Assembly (NCBI RefSeq): GCF_001429625.1
Contig: NZ_LMSU01000005.1
Location: 124,927-188,926, forward strand
Direction: 5' to 3'
DNA length: 64,000 nt
From: Nocardioides sp. Soil805
GTDB lineage: Bacteria > Actinomycetota > Actinomycetes > Propionibacteriales > Nocardioidaceae
Shown here: piece by piece, positions 8,548 to 18,447 of the stretch
Numbering within the stretch: position 1 is the stretch's first letter
Layout of the letters: each line of letters starts with the position of its first letter
Notes under the pieces: generated by a model
Databases searched by the model: none
What the model saw: the letters and a program-made list of their open reading frames with translations, nothing else
Told to the model about the DNA's origin: nothing
Made by a program: the position numbers and the translations under genes

Positions 8548-9305
8548 CGGACCACCCGCTCCTGCCAGCTGACGGCCCTGGCCTGCACCAGGCGGACCGC
8601 GATGTCCATGAGCAGCGCGCAGACGCCGATCAGGAGGATCCCGGCGTACACCTCCTCGGTCCGGAAGAAGCTCGCCGAGCGCTGGATCGCCGCGCCGAGA
8701 CCGCGCTGGGCGGCGATGAGCTCGGCGGCCACCAGCGTCGCCCACGACACACCCAGCGCGACCCGGACGGCGACGAACATCTGCGGCACCGTGGCCGGGA
8801 CGATCACCCGTCGGAAGAGCTCGAGGTCGGTGGCGCCGAGGGCGCGCCCCGCCCGGACGTAGATGTCCTCGACCGCGGCGATGCCCTCGTAGAGCACGAC
8901 GACCGAGGCGAAGAAGGCGGCCCACACGAGCACGAAGAGCCGGGCCTCCTCGCCGATGCCGAGGTAGATGATCACCAGCGGCGTCAGGGCGATCGGCGGC
9001 AGCGCCCGGCAGAAGTTGATGATCGGGTCGAACATCGCCCGCAGGGTGGGGAACCACGCCAGCGCGAAACCGACCGGCAACGACAGTGCGCAGCCCACGA
9101 CCACGCCGATCAGCACTCGCACCACGCTGAGGCGGATGTCGACGAGCAGGCCCTCGGGCTCCCGCAGCCCGGACCAGGCCGTGGCGAAGACCTCACCGGG
9201 CGTCGGCACGTCCTTGCCGGTGATGAGGGTGGCGGCCAGCCACCACGCCGCGATCACCACCGCGAAGCCTGCGAACGGCAGGACGGTGCGTCGGAGCGCC
9301 GTCAC
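8544..9305 (-). CDS. ABC transporter permease, NitT/TauT type
   Basis: This 253-residue inner-membrane permease has about six hydrophobic segments and the binding-protein-dependent EAA loop (EDIYVRAGRALGATDLELF, then VIVPATVPQ) that contacts the ATPase. I chose the GTG at 9305 because AGGAGG lies four bases before it; an ATG further up at 9350 would add 15 residues inside the promoter dyad and is less likely. It is the first gene of the operon and divergent from the LarA-family gene. Confidence 0.9.
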   Translation of the reverse strand: MTALRRTVLPFAGFAVVIAAWWLAATLITGKDVPTPGEVFATAWSGLREPEGLLVDIRLSVVRVLIGVVVGCALSLPVGFALAWFPTLRAMFDPIINFCRALPPIALTPLVIIYLGIGEEARLFVLVWAAFFASVVVLYEGIAAVEDIYVRAGRALGATDLELFRRVIVPATVPQMFVAVRVALGVSWATLVAAELIAAQRGLGAAIQRSASFFRTEEVYAGILLIGVCALLMDIAVRLVQARAVSWQERVVR

Positions 9306-9321
9306 ATGTCCTCCTGGGTTA

Positions 9322-9335
9322 AAGTCGAGCGACTT
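9322..9335. promoter_or_regulatory. Inverted repeat in LarA/ABC divergent promoter
   Basis: AAGTCG-AG-CGACTT is a perfect 14-base inverted repeat in a locally AT-richer gap, 17 bases upstream of the permease GTG. It is a candidate binding site for the operon's GntR regulator. Confidence 0.5.
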
Positions 9336-9339
9336 GCTG

Positions 9340-9369
9340 CACATTAGCACGCAGATTGGATGTAATGTG
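9340..9369. promoter_or_regulatory. CACATTA/TAATGTG dyad in LarA/ABC divergent promoter
   Basis: CACATTA (9340-9346) and TAATGTG (9363-9369) are perfect seven-base arms 16 bases apart. TTGC-TG precedes the left arm and CAG-GCAA follows the right one, extending the symmetry with a small offset. The dyad is centred between the divergent genes and is AT-rich against the background, so it is a good operator candidate. Confidence 0.55.
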
Positions 9370-9403
9370 TAACAGGCAATTCTCCCGACGTGAAGGGCAT
9401 CGC

Positions 9404-10840
9404 ATGCAGGTCGAGCTGGAGTACGGCGACGGACACGTCACCGTGGAGGTCCCCGACGACGCGGTGGTGGTCTCCTCCGACCGCACCGACCACGAGCCCG
9501 AGCCGCTCGCGGACCCCGTCGCCGCCACCCGTGCCGCGCTCGACGCGCCCCTGGGGTGCGGTCCGATCGCCGACCTCGTGGGTCCCGGCCAGCGGGTCAC
9601 CATCGCCTTCCCGGACCGGGTCAAGGGGGGCCAGCACGAGACCGCCCACCGGCGTGTCGTCCTGCCCCAGCTGCTCGACGACCTGGAGAAGGCCGGCGTC
9701 GCGCCGGAGGACATCCGCCTCGTCTGCGCCATCGGGCTGCACCGCAAGAACCGGTGGGAGGAGTTCGAGGCCTACCTCGGGCGCGACACCCTCGCCCGCC
9801 TCCCCCGCGCCAACGTCGTCAACCACGACGCCGAGGACCCCGACGGCATGGTCGACCTCGGGCTCTCCGGGCTCGGCGACCCGGTGCAGGTCAACCGGGC
9901 GGTCGTCGACAGCGACCTCACGATCCTCATCGGGCACACGGCCGGCAACCCGTACGGCGGCTTCAGCGGCGGCTACAAGATGCCGGCGACCGGGCTGACC
10001 AGCTGGCGCTCCATCGCCTCGCACCACGCGCCGCGCAGCCTCTACCGCGAGGACTTCGTGCCGGTCTCCACGCGCAGCCGCTTCCGCGACCAGCTCCGGG
10101 CCATCGGGCAGCGGATGGAGGAGGTCATGCCGCAGCCGTTCTTCAGCGTCGACGCCGTCCTCGACTCCCGCTCCCGCCAGCTCGGCGTCTACGCCGGCCG
10201 CATCCCCGAGGTCGAGCAGGCGTCCTGGCCGCTGGCCACCGCACGCACCGACCTGCGCATCGAGTCCTCCTGGGACGGGCCGGCCGACGTCCTGGTGGTG
10301 GGCATCCCGCGCACCTTCCACTACGGCCCCGGCATGGGGTCCAACCCGATCCTGATGACCCAGGCGGTCGGCTCGAGCCTCATCCGCGCCAAGCGGGCGC
10401 TGGTGGACAAGCCGGTGGTCATCGCCGCCGCCGTGTGCGACGGATGGTTCAACAGCACCGAGTTCCCGCCGTACGAGGCGGCCTTCGAGCGCCTGCAGGC
10501 GTGCCAGCACCCGGCCGACATGGTGCAGCACCAGGAGGAGCTGGCCACCGACCCCGAGTGGGTCTACCGCTACCGCCACCACTACGGCTACCACCCGTTC
10601 CACGCGTTCTCGATGGTCTACGTCGGGGGGATCGCCCGCGAGCACTCCTCGCAGTTCTTCCTCGCCGGCGCGAAGCGTCCCGACCTGGCGCGCGCGATGG
10701 GGGCGCGGACGACCGCGACCGTGGAGGAGGCGCTGCGCGAGACGGCGGCCGCCCTGGGCCGACCGCCGCGCGTCATCGTCGTACCCGCCCTCTCCCAGCC
10801 CGCCTTCCACCTCACGGCCGGAGGTGCGGGGACGTCGTGA
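9404..10840 (+). CDS. LarA-family (DUF2088) nickel-pincer-type racemase/epimerase
   Basis: This 478-residue protein belongs to the lactate racemase LarA family, whose members use a nickel-pincer nucleotide to racemise or epimerise 2-hydroxyacids by hydride transfer. The start at 9404 has GAAGGG eight bases upstream. Counterparts of the catalytic and cofactor residues are visible: His113 (in AIGLHRKN), His178 (in LIGHTAGN), Lys192 (in FSGGYKMP) and His207/208 (in IASHHAP). The substrate-phosphate/carboxylate Arg motif DxTR of LarA reads Asp71-Arg-Val-Lys74, so the substrate is probably not lactate. No larB, larC or larE cofactor gene is in the window. The gene is divergent from a NitT/TauT importer and dehydrogenase operon, suggesting one catabolic unit. 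Confidence 0.85.
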   Translation: MQVELEYGDGHVTVEVPDDAVVVSSDRTDHEPEPLADPVAATRAALDAPLGCGPIADLVGPGQRVTIAFPDRVKGGQHETAHRRVVLPQLLDDLEKAGVAPEDIRLVCAIGLHRKNRWEEFEAYLGRDTLARLPRANVVNHDAEDPDGMVDLGLSGLGDPVQVNRAVVDSDLTILIGHTAGNPYGGFSGGYKMPATGLTSWRSIASHHAPRSLYREDFVPVSTRSRFRDQLRAIGQRMEEVMPQPFFSVDAVLDSRSRQLGVYAGRIPEVEQASWPLATARTDLRIESSWDGPADVLVVGIPRTFHYGPGMGSNPILMTQAVGSSLIRAKRALVDKPVVIAAAVCDGWFNSTEFPPYEAAFERLQACQHPADMVQHQEELATDPEWVYRYRHHYGYHPFHAFSMVYVGGIAREHSSQFFLAGAKRPDLARAMGARTTATVEEALRETAAALGRPPRVIVVPALSQPAFHLTAGGAGTS

Positions 10841-10886
10841 GGACGCGCCCGGTCGCGCCCGTGCACCCGCTGGCTAGGGTGGCCGC

Positions 10887-11630
10887 GTGAGCCAGCCGAT
10901 CACCGTGACGACCGTCGCCGAGGGGGTCGCCCGCCTCGTCTGGAGCACCGACACCACGATCGACGAGGTACGCCGCGAGGTCGCCCGCGCGCTCGTCGAC
11001 CACCCCCGCGTCGAGACCCTCGTCGACCCCGACGACCAGGCGGCCCAGCGCACCGCGACGTGGTCGGGGATGCACCGCGAGGGCGTCATGCGCGGCGTGA
11101 CCGTCGAGGACGGGCCGGTGGACCGCATCGTCTACGCCCGGCTCGCGACCGACGCGTCGGTCAACGAGCCCGGCGGCTTCCGGGCCCTGCTCAACTCGTT
11201 CCTCCCGCGCAAGCGGGCGATCAGCCAGGTGCTGGTGCGCGACCCCGACGACCGGGTGCTGCTCTGCCGGCTGACCTACAAACAGGACTGGGACCTGCCG
11301 GGCGGCGTCGTCGAGGTGGGCGAGTCCCCCCGGCTGGCCGCGGCCCGGGAGGTCGAGGAGGAGCTCGGCCTCACCCTGGACCTCGGGCCCCTGCTGCTCA
11401 CCGACTGGCTCCCGCCGTGGGGCGGCTGGGACGACGCGATCTGCCTCGTCTTCGACGGCGGGGTGCACGACGCCTCGGTCCTCGACCGGGTCGTCAAGCA
11501 GGAGCGCGAGATCCGCGACGTACGGTTCTGCACGCCCGACGAGGTGCGCGAGCTGGCCGCCGACTTCACCACCCGTCGCGTCGAGGCGGCCCTGCGGGGC
11601 GAGGGCGACTACACCGAGTCGGGACGCTGA
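10887..11630 (+). CDS. Nudix hydrolase with N-terminal extension
   Basis: This 247-residue protein has a C-terminal Nudix domain (about residues 110-235) with a perfect Nudix box: GVVEVGESPRLAAAREVEEE followed by LGL, matching G-x5-E-x7-REVxEELG. Nudix enzymes hydrolyse nucleoside diphosphates linked to another moiety. The first 110 residues are not part of the Nudix fold and end in VDRIVYARLATDASVNEPGG; I do not recognise them. The GTG start has a -10-like TAGGGT six bases upstream and no Shine-Dalgarno, so translation is probably leaderless. It stands alone between the LarA-type gene and ppdK. Confidence 0.88.
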   Translation: MSQPITVTTVAEGVARLVWSTDTTIDEVRREVARALVDHPRVETLVDPDDQAAQRTATWSGMHREGVMRGVTVEDGPVDRIVYARLATDASVNEPGGFRALLNSFLPRKRAISQVLVRDPDDRVLLCRLTYKQDWDLPGGVVEVGESPRLAAAREVEEELGLTLDLGPLLLTDWLPPWGGWDDAICLVFDGGVHDASVLDRVVKQEREIRDVRFCTPDEVRELAADFTTRRVEAALRGEGDYTESGR

Positions 11631-11704
11631 CGTACCGCACCCCTCCCTGATTTGCGGGACTCGTCCCTGCGCGGCACTGCCCAATCGGGCGCAGGAGGAG
11701 CAAG

Positions 11705-14386
<2,682 letters not shown>

Positions 14387-14393
14387 CCGAGCG

Positions 14394-15293
14394 TCACGGC
14401 GCCGCGGTGAGGACGGGCTCCTCGTCGCGGCGCGTGACGGCGGCGCGGGGTCGCAGCGCCACCAGGGCGCCGACGAGCAGCAGCACCCCGCCGCCCGTCT
14501 CGGCCGCGTTGGGCACCTCGTCGAGCAGCAGCCACGCCGACACCATCGCCACGACCGGGGCCAGCAGCACCCACGGCACCACGGCGCCGGACGGCCAGCG
14601 GGCCAGCAGCCCGGTGAAGATGCCGTAGCCCACCAGCGACGCCAGCCCGGCCGTGTAGAGCGTCGACACCGCGGCCTGCCACGTGAAGCCGGTGAGGGCT
14701 GCGCCCGCCGCGGCGGGCCCGTCCACCAGCAGGGAGAGCCCCAGCAGCGGCACCGGAACCACCAGGGCCGACCACACCGTGAGCGACAGGCCGCCCGCGA
14801 CCCCCGCGGCCCGGGCGACCACGTTGCCGACACCCCACGACAGCGCGGCCGCGAGGCAGAGCAGGAGCGCCGCGACCGGTACGTCGCCACCCCGTCCGGC
14901 GCCGACCACGACGAGGCCGAGCGTGCCGAGCGCGACGCCCACGACCTGCGCCGTCGTGGGCAGCTCACGGAGCACACCCGCCGCGATGGCGATCGTGAAG
15001 ACCACCTGGGCCTGCAGCACGAGGGCGGCGAGACCCGGAGGCATGCCGGCGGCCATCGACACGTACAGGAACCCGAACTGCCCCAGGGACATGAAGGCAC
15101 CCACGCCGAGGATCGCGCGCCACGACGCGGCCGGTCGGCGGACGAGGAAGACCGCCGGCAGCAGCACGGCGGTGAACCGGACGGCCGCGAAGAGCAGCGG
15201 CGGGACGCCGTCCATCCCCCAGTCGATGACCACGAAGTTGAAGCCCCAGATGGTGGCGACGAGAGCGGCGAGGAGGGAGTCACGCAGGGTCAC
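14394..15293 (-). CDS. EamA/DMT-family transporter
   Basis: This 299-residue inner-membrane protein has about ten hydrophobic helices arranged as two EamA repeats, typical of drug/metabolite exporters. The first repeat begins LLAALVATIWGFNFVVIDWG, and the second includes WGVGNVVARAAG and PWVLLAPVVAMVSAWLLLDEVP. It starts at GTG 15293 and is divergent from a LysR regulator, a common regulator-exporter pairing for amino-acid or metabolite efflux. The shared gap has an eight-base-arm LysR-type dyad. The substrate is unknown. Confidence 0.88.
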   Translation of the reverse strand: MTLRDSLLAALVATIWGFNFVVIDWGMDGVPPLLFAAVRFTAVLLPAVFLVRRPAASWRAILGVGAFMSLGQFGFLYVSMAAGMPPGLAALVLQAQVVFTIAIAAGVLRELPTTAQVVGVALGTLGLVVVGAGRGGDVPVAALLLCLAAALSWGVGNVVARAAGVAGGLSLTVWSALVVPVPLLGLSLLVDGPAAAGAALTGFTWQAAVSTLYTAGLASLVGYGIFTGLLARWPSGAVVPWVLLAPVVAMVSAWLLLDEVPNAAETGGGVLLLVGALVALRPRAAVTRRDEEPVLTAAP

Positions 15294-15313
15294 GCGCCCC
15301 AGTCTGGCCGCAC

Positions 15314-15342
15314 CCGACGATGAAGCACCAGCAAATCGTCGG
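15314..15342. promoter_or_regulatory. LysR-type operator candidate
   Basis: CCGACGAT (15314-15321) and ATCGTCGG (15335-15342) are perfect eight-base arms 13 bases apart, and the centre contains T-N11-A (15321/15333). This fits a LysR activation/repression site between the exporter and its divergent regulator. Confidence 0.6.
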
Positions 15343-15367
15343 ACCCCTGTCGATGTAGCATCGCTGC

Positions 15368-16252
15368 ATGATCGATCTGGCCGCCCTGGCCTCGCTCCGT
15401 GCGGTGGACACCCACGGCTCCGTGGTCGCCGCGGCCGACGCGCTGGGCTACACGCCGAGCGCCGTGTCGCAGCAGGTCAAGCGGCTCGAGCGCCAGGCCG
15501 GGGTGAGCCTGCTCGAGCGGGTGGGTCGCGGGGTGATGCTCACCGGCGCCGGCCGGCACCTGGTCGACGCGGGCGACCGGCTGCTGACCGACCTCGAGGG
15601 GCTCGAGTCGTCGCTGCTCCGCGACACGGGACGGGTGGCCGGCCACCTGCGCGTCGCGGCGTTCTCCACCGCGATGCGTGGCCGCGTGGCGCCGTCTGTG
15701 CGGGCCCTCCTCGACACCCACCCGGACCTCACGCTGACCCTCGCCGAGCACGAGCCGTGGGACACCGTCGACCTGGTCGCGACCGGTCAGGTCGACCTCG
15801 GCGTCGTGCACCGCTGGGGCGACGTGCCGCTGGACGTCCCCGCGCACGTCGTGGCCACGTCCGTGGGCAGCGACGTCGCGGACGTGGTCGTGCCCCGCGG
15901 CCACCGGCTCGCCGGCCGGACGCGCGTCTCGCCGCACGACCTGATCGACGAGGCCTGGATCGCCACCCCGGAGGGGACGATCTGTCGCCAGTGGCTCCGA
16001 CGCATGTACGACGGCACCGGCCGCCTGCCGCGCATCGCCCACGTGGCGCGGGAGTTCGACAGCCACCTGGCCCTCGTCGGCGCGGGGCTGGGGATCGCAC
16101 TCGTCCCCCGGCTCGGCCGATCTCCCCTCGGCGACGACGTCGTCGCGGTCGCCGCACACCGGCCGACCCCGACCCGCGAGCTGATGGTCCTGCACCGCGC
16201 GTCGATGGGTGAGTCCCCCGCCGTCCGCGCCGTGGTCGCCGCGCTGTCCTGA
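15368..16252 (+). CDS. LysR-family transcriptional regulator
   Basis: This 294-residue regulator has an N-terminal winged helix-turn-helix (about residues 1-60: LASLRAVDTHGSVVAAADAL, SAVSQQVKRLERQAGVSLLER) and a C-terminal periplasmic-binding-protein-like effector domain (about 85-290). A -10-like TAGCAT lies six bases before the ATG with no Shine-Dalgarno, suggesting a leaderless mRNA. A short inverted repeat (CGATG-TAG-CATCG, 15351-15363) overlaps that box and may serve autoregulation. It probably controls the divergent EamA exporter. Confidence 0.92.
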   Translation: MIDLAALASLRAVDTHGSVVAAADALGYTPSAVSQQVKRLERQAGVSLLERVGRGVMLTGAGRHLVDAGDRLLTDLEGLESSLLRDTGRVAGHLRVAAFSTAMRGRVAPSVRALLDTHPDLTLTLAEHEPWDTVDLVATGQVDLGVVHRWGDVPLDVPAHVVATSVGSDVADVVVPRGHRLAGRTRVSPHDLIDEAWIATPEGTICRQWLRRMYDGTGRLPRIAHVAREFDSHLALVGAGLGIALVPRLGRSPLGDDVVAVAAHRPTPTRELMVLHRASMGESPAVRAVVAALS

Positions 16253-16290
16253 CCCGCCGCCCGTGCCGGAGCGCCCGACGCCGAGGTTGG

Positions 16291-16329
16291 GTGTGGCTTC
16301 GGTGTCACCAAGTGGCACCGATGCCACAC
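16291..16329. terminator. 39-base imperfect palindrome between convergent genes
   Basis: The element reads GTGTGGC-t-TCGGTG-t-CAC, loop CAA, then GTG-g-CACCGA-t-GCCACAC: three stacked stems (7, 6 and 3 pairs) interrupted by single mismatches. It lies between the LysR stop and the stop of the convergent cold-shock-like gene, and is most simply a bidirectional terminator without a T-run. Confidence 0.6.
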
Positions 16330-16362
16330 ACAACTACGGACGAGACGCGGTGTCGTCGGGTG

Positions 16363-16662
16363 TCACGCGTCGTCGAACGTGATACGCAGCTCCGAGCGAA
16401 AGGCCGTCGAGTCCCACTCGGAAGGCTCGGTGCGGACCGGCGCCGCCCCGGTCGGCCAGACCTCGACCGACCGGTGGGAGAACCCGTCCTGGTCGACCAC
16501 CTCGAACGTGAACGTCACCGGCTGCCCCACCCTCAGGGTCAGTTGCCCCGCCACGAGCACGGACGAGAAGTGCGCCCAGCAGCCGCCGGGGGTGGCCTCG
16601 GAGTCGATCACTCCCCAGCCCTCGTCGTCGTGCCACTCGCGCACCACTCCCTGCACCGTCAC
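16363..16662 (-). CDS. Cold-shock-domain-like small protein
   Basis: This 99-residue protein starts at GTG 16662. Residues 1-65 resemble a cold-shock/S1-like OB fold: VQGVVREWHDDEGWGVIDS parallels the GxVKWFxxxKGxGFI strand pair of CspA, followed by CWAHFSSV (in place of VFVHxSA) and VGQPVTFTFEVVDQDGF. The classic RNP1 aromatic pattern is weakened, so nucleic-acid binding may be altered. The remaining 30 residues are unrelated and end in SELRITFDDA. A similar domain type is common in Nocardioides-like genomes as stand-alone proteins. The gene follows a large inverted repeat on its promoter side. Confidence 0.7.
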   Translation of the reverse strand: MTVQGVVREWHDDEGWGVIDSEATPGGCWAHFSSVLVAGQLTLRVGQPVTFTFEVVDQDGFSHRSVEVWPTGAAPVRTEPSEWDSTAFRSELRITFDDA

Positions 16663-16676
16663 CCGGACAGTGTGGC

Positions 16677-16773
16677 CCCGCGGCGTGTCGCACGTGCCGA
16701 AGTCGTCAGGAGGCGGGAAGTCCCGCTCGGCCCGCCTCGGCGCCGGGACTTCTGCACGTCCGACACGCCGGGG
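16677..16773. repeat. Large nested inverted repeat (24-base ends)
   Basis: Bases 16681-16704 and 16747-16770 are inverted copies (24 bases, two mismatches), extended by CCC/GGG across a one-base bulge. A second perfect eight-base stem lies inside (16710-16717 with 16731-16738). The element fills the gap between two minus-strand genes, starting six bases after the stop of the thioredoxin-like gene. It could be a terminator, a structured leader of the cold-shock-like gene, or a REP/MITE-like repeat. Confidence 0.75.
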
Positions 16774-16778
16774 TGGAC

Positions 16779-17729
16779 TCAGAAGAGCGCCGAGGCCAGG
16801 TTCCGGCGCCCGGCGAGGACCCGCTCGTCGTCGTTTCCGACCGCGGCGAAGAGGCCGAGAAGGTGGTCGCGGGCCTTGGTGCGCTCCGCGTCCGAGGTCC
16901 GGGCGACGAGCGCGACGAGCCGGTTGAAGGCGTCCTCGACATGGCCGCCGAGGAGGTCGAGGTCGGCGACCAGCGTCTGCGCGTCGACGTCGTCGGGGGC
17001 GTCGGCCGCCGCTGCTCGCGCGGCGTGCAGGTCGGCGCCCTGGGTGCGCTGGAGCACCTTGGCCATGGCCAGCCCGGCCGCGGCCTCGGTGTCGGCCGGG
17101 TTGGCGTCGACCAGCTTCTGGTACTCCGCGACCGCCCGCTCGATGTCGCCCTCGCCGAGCGCGTCCTGCGCGGCGGCGTACCGCGGGTCGCCCTGCGGCT
17201 CCTCGTCCTCGCCGGCGGGAGCGGCGCTGGAGCGGGGCTGGTGGCGACCGGAGATGCCCTGGGCGGTGAGCTGCTGGCCGAGCTGGCCGAACAGGGTCTC
17301 CAGCTCCTCGCGCGAGAGCGCGCCGGGGATCGGCTGCGTGACCGGGCGGCCGTCGAGGATGACGAGCATCAGCGGCACCTGCGGGATCTGCATCGCCTGG
17401 GCGATCTCCGGTGCCGCATCGATGTCCACGAGACCCGCCAGCAGGCGCCCCTCCTGGCCCTCGACGACGGCGGCGACGTCGGCGGCGTACGCCTCGCTGC
17501 CCGGCGCCTGCGCCGCGGAGTGGAAGACCAGCACGACCGGGGCGGTCATCGACTCCTGCAGCATCTGCTGGAAGTTGTCCTGGGTGACGTCCACCGAGTA
17601 CGACGACGCACCGGCGCGAGGCGCGCCGGGAGCCGCACCGCCGGTGGGAGCCGAGGCGGGGGCGGACGCCGGCCGCTTCAGGCCGGACAGGTCGATGGCA
17701 CCGGGACGGGAGAACGGCTGCTGGGTCAT
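16779..17729 (-). CDS. Thioredoxin-fold/TPR co-chaperone-like protein (CnoX/YbbN type) without CxxC
   Basis: This 316-residue cytoplasmic protein has a low-complexity Ala/Pro/Gly N-terminus (1-45), a thioredoxin fold (about 45-150) and a C-terminal helical TPR-like region (about 180-316: YAAAQDALGEGDIERAVAEY, VDANPADTEAAAGLAMAKVL). The position of the redox motif reads VFHSAAQAPGSEAY, so both active-site Cys are missing, while the cis-Pro loop IPQVPLMLVI is kept. CnoX/YbbN proteins act as holdases that pass clients to GroEL or DnaK, and actinobacterial versions often lack CxxC. A chaperone role is inferred from architecture. A -10-like GAGAAT lies six bases before the ATG. Confidence 0.85.
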   Translation of the reverse strand: MTQQPFSRPGAIDLSGLKRPASAPASAPTGGAAPGAPRAGASSYSVDVTQDNFQQMLQESMTAPVVLVFHSAAQAPGSEAYAADVAAVVEGQEGRLLAGLVDIDAAPEIAQAMQIPQVPLMLVILDGRPVTQPIPGALSREELETLFGQLGQQLTAQGISGRHQPRSSAAPAGEDEEPQGDPRYAAAQDALGEGDIERAVAEYQKLVDANPADTEAAAGLAMAKVLQRTQGADLHAARAAAADAPDDVDAQTLVADLDLLGGHVEDAFNRLVALVARTSDAERTKARDHLLGLFAAVGNDDERVLAGRRNLASALF

Positions 17730-17798
17730 GGCCCCATTCTCTCCACAGACCCGTGAGGCGGTCGAACGGGCTCCCGCTTCCCCCGCTAGCCTCCTCGC

Positions 17799-18389
17799 GT
17801 GAGCGTCGTCGCCAGGATCCTCGGACGCCACGCCCACAACCTGGTGCTGCTCACCCGCTTCGGCCTCGTCGGGGCCAGCGGGGTGGTCGTCAACCTGCTC
17901 GTGCTGGTGGCGCTGCGCCGCCTCGGACCGCACTTCGAGGACGTCGTCGTCGGCCTCCCGGCCTCCGAGTTCAACGTCCGCTGGTACCACCTGTACTCGA
18001 CGATCGCCTTCCTCGTCGCCAACCTGTGGAACTTCCAGCTCAACCGCAGCTGGACCTTCCGCAGCGTCGACCACTCGCGCTGGTGGCGCGAGTACTGGCC
18101 CTTCCTCACGGTCGGCCTCGCCGGACAGGCACTCGGCCTGGTGCTGCTCACCGTGCTGCTCCACCCCGGCTCGCCGCTGGCACTCCCGCGGTCGGTGCTC
18201 GACGACACCAGCGGCCTGCGCAGCCGCCTCTACTGGGGGCAGCTGACCGTGATCGCCGTCGTGACGCCGCTCGGCTTCGTGCTCAACAAGCTCTGGACCT
18301 TCGGCGCCGTCCGCGCCCACCACCGCGAGCTCGGCGACCCCGTGCGCACCCACGACCTCACGGGCGACCCCGACGAGCGCGCCCGCTAG
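17799..18389 (+). CDS. GtrA-family membrane protein
   Basis: This 196-residue inner-membrane protein has four predicted helices in the GtrA fold: LLTRFGLVGASGVVVNLLVL, TIAFLVANLWNFQLNRSWTF and the C-terminal VVTPLGFVLNKLWTFG. GtrA proteins are thought to flip lipid-linked sugars during wall or O-antigen glycosylation. The GTG has TAGCCT six bases upstream (leaderless type). The 3' end is unusual: its stop codon and downstream flank are a 28-base copy of the end of the neighbouring convergent mutase gene. The final residues DERAR may therefore derive from that duplication. Confidence 0.9.
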   Translation: MSVVARILGRHAHNLVLLTRFGLVGASGVVVNLLVLVALRRLGPHFEDVVVGLPASEFNVRWYHLYSTIAFLVANLWNFQLNRSWTFRSVDHSRWWREYWPFLTVGLAGQALGLVLLTVLLHPGSPLALPRSVLDDTSGLRSRLYWGQLTVIAVVTPLGFVLNKLWTFGAVRAHHRELGDPVRTHDLTGDPDERAR

Positions 18390-18407
18390 AAGCGTGCGGG
18401 CTCGCGG
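18380..18407 (+). repeat. 28-base direct repeat, copy 1
   Basis: Bases 18380-18407 are identical to 18420-18447. This copy carries the gtrA stop codon. The period is 40 bases. Confidence 0.9.
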
Positions 18408-18419
18408 CGCTGGACTGCT

Positions 18420-18447
18420 CGCCCGCTAGAAGCGTGCGGGCTCGCGG
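18420..18447 (+). repeat. 28-base direct repeat, copy 2
   Basis: This copy is identical to 18380-18407 and contains the last codons and stop of the convergent mutase gene. Since it is constrained by the protein (REPARF end), it is probably the parent copy. Confidence 0.9.

Noticed and set aside
9344..10810. 488-residue minus-strand frame opposite the LarA-family gene
   Set aside because: Repetitive Arg/Gly/Asp-rich shadow; the plus strand has conserved catalytic motifs and a Shine-Dalgarno.
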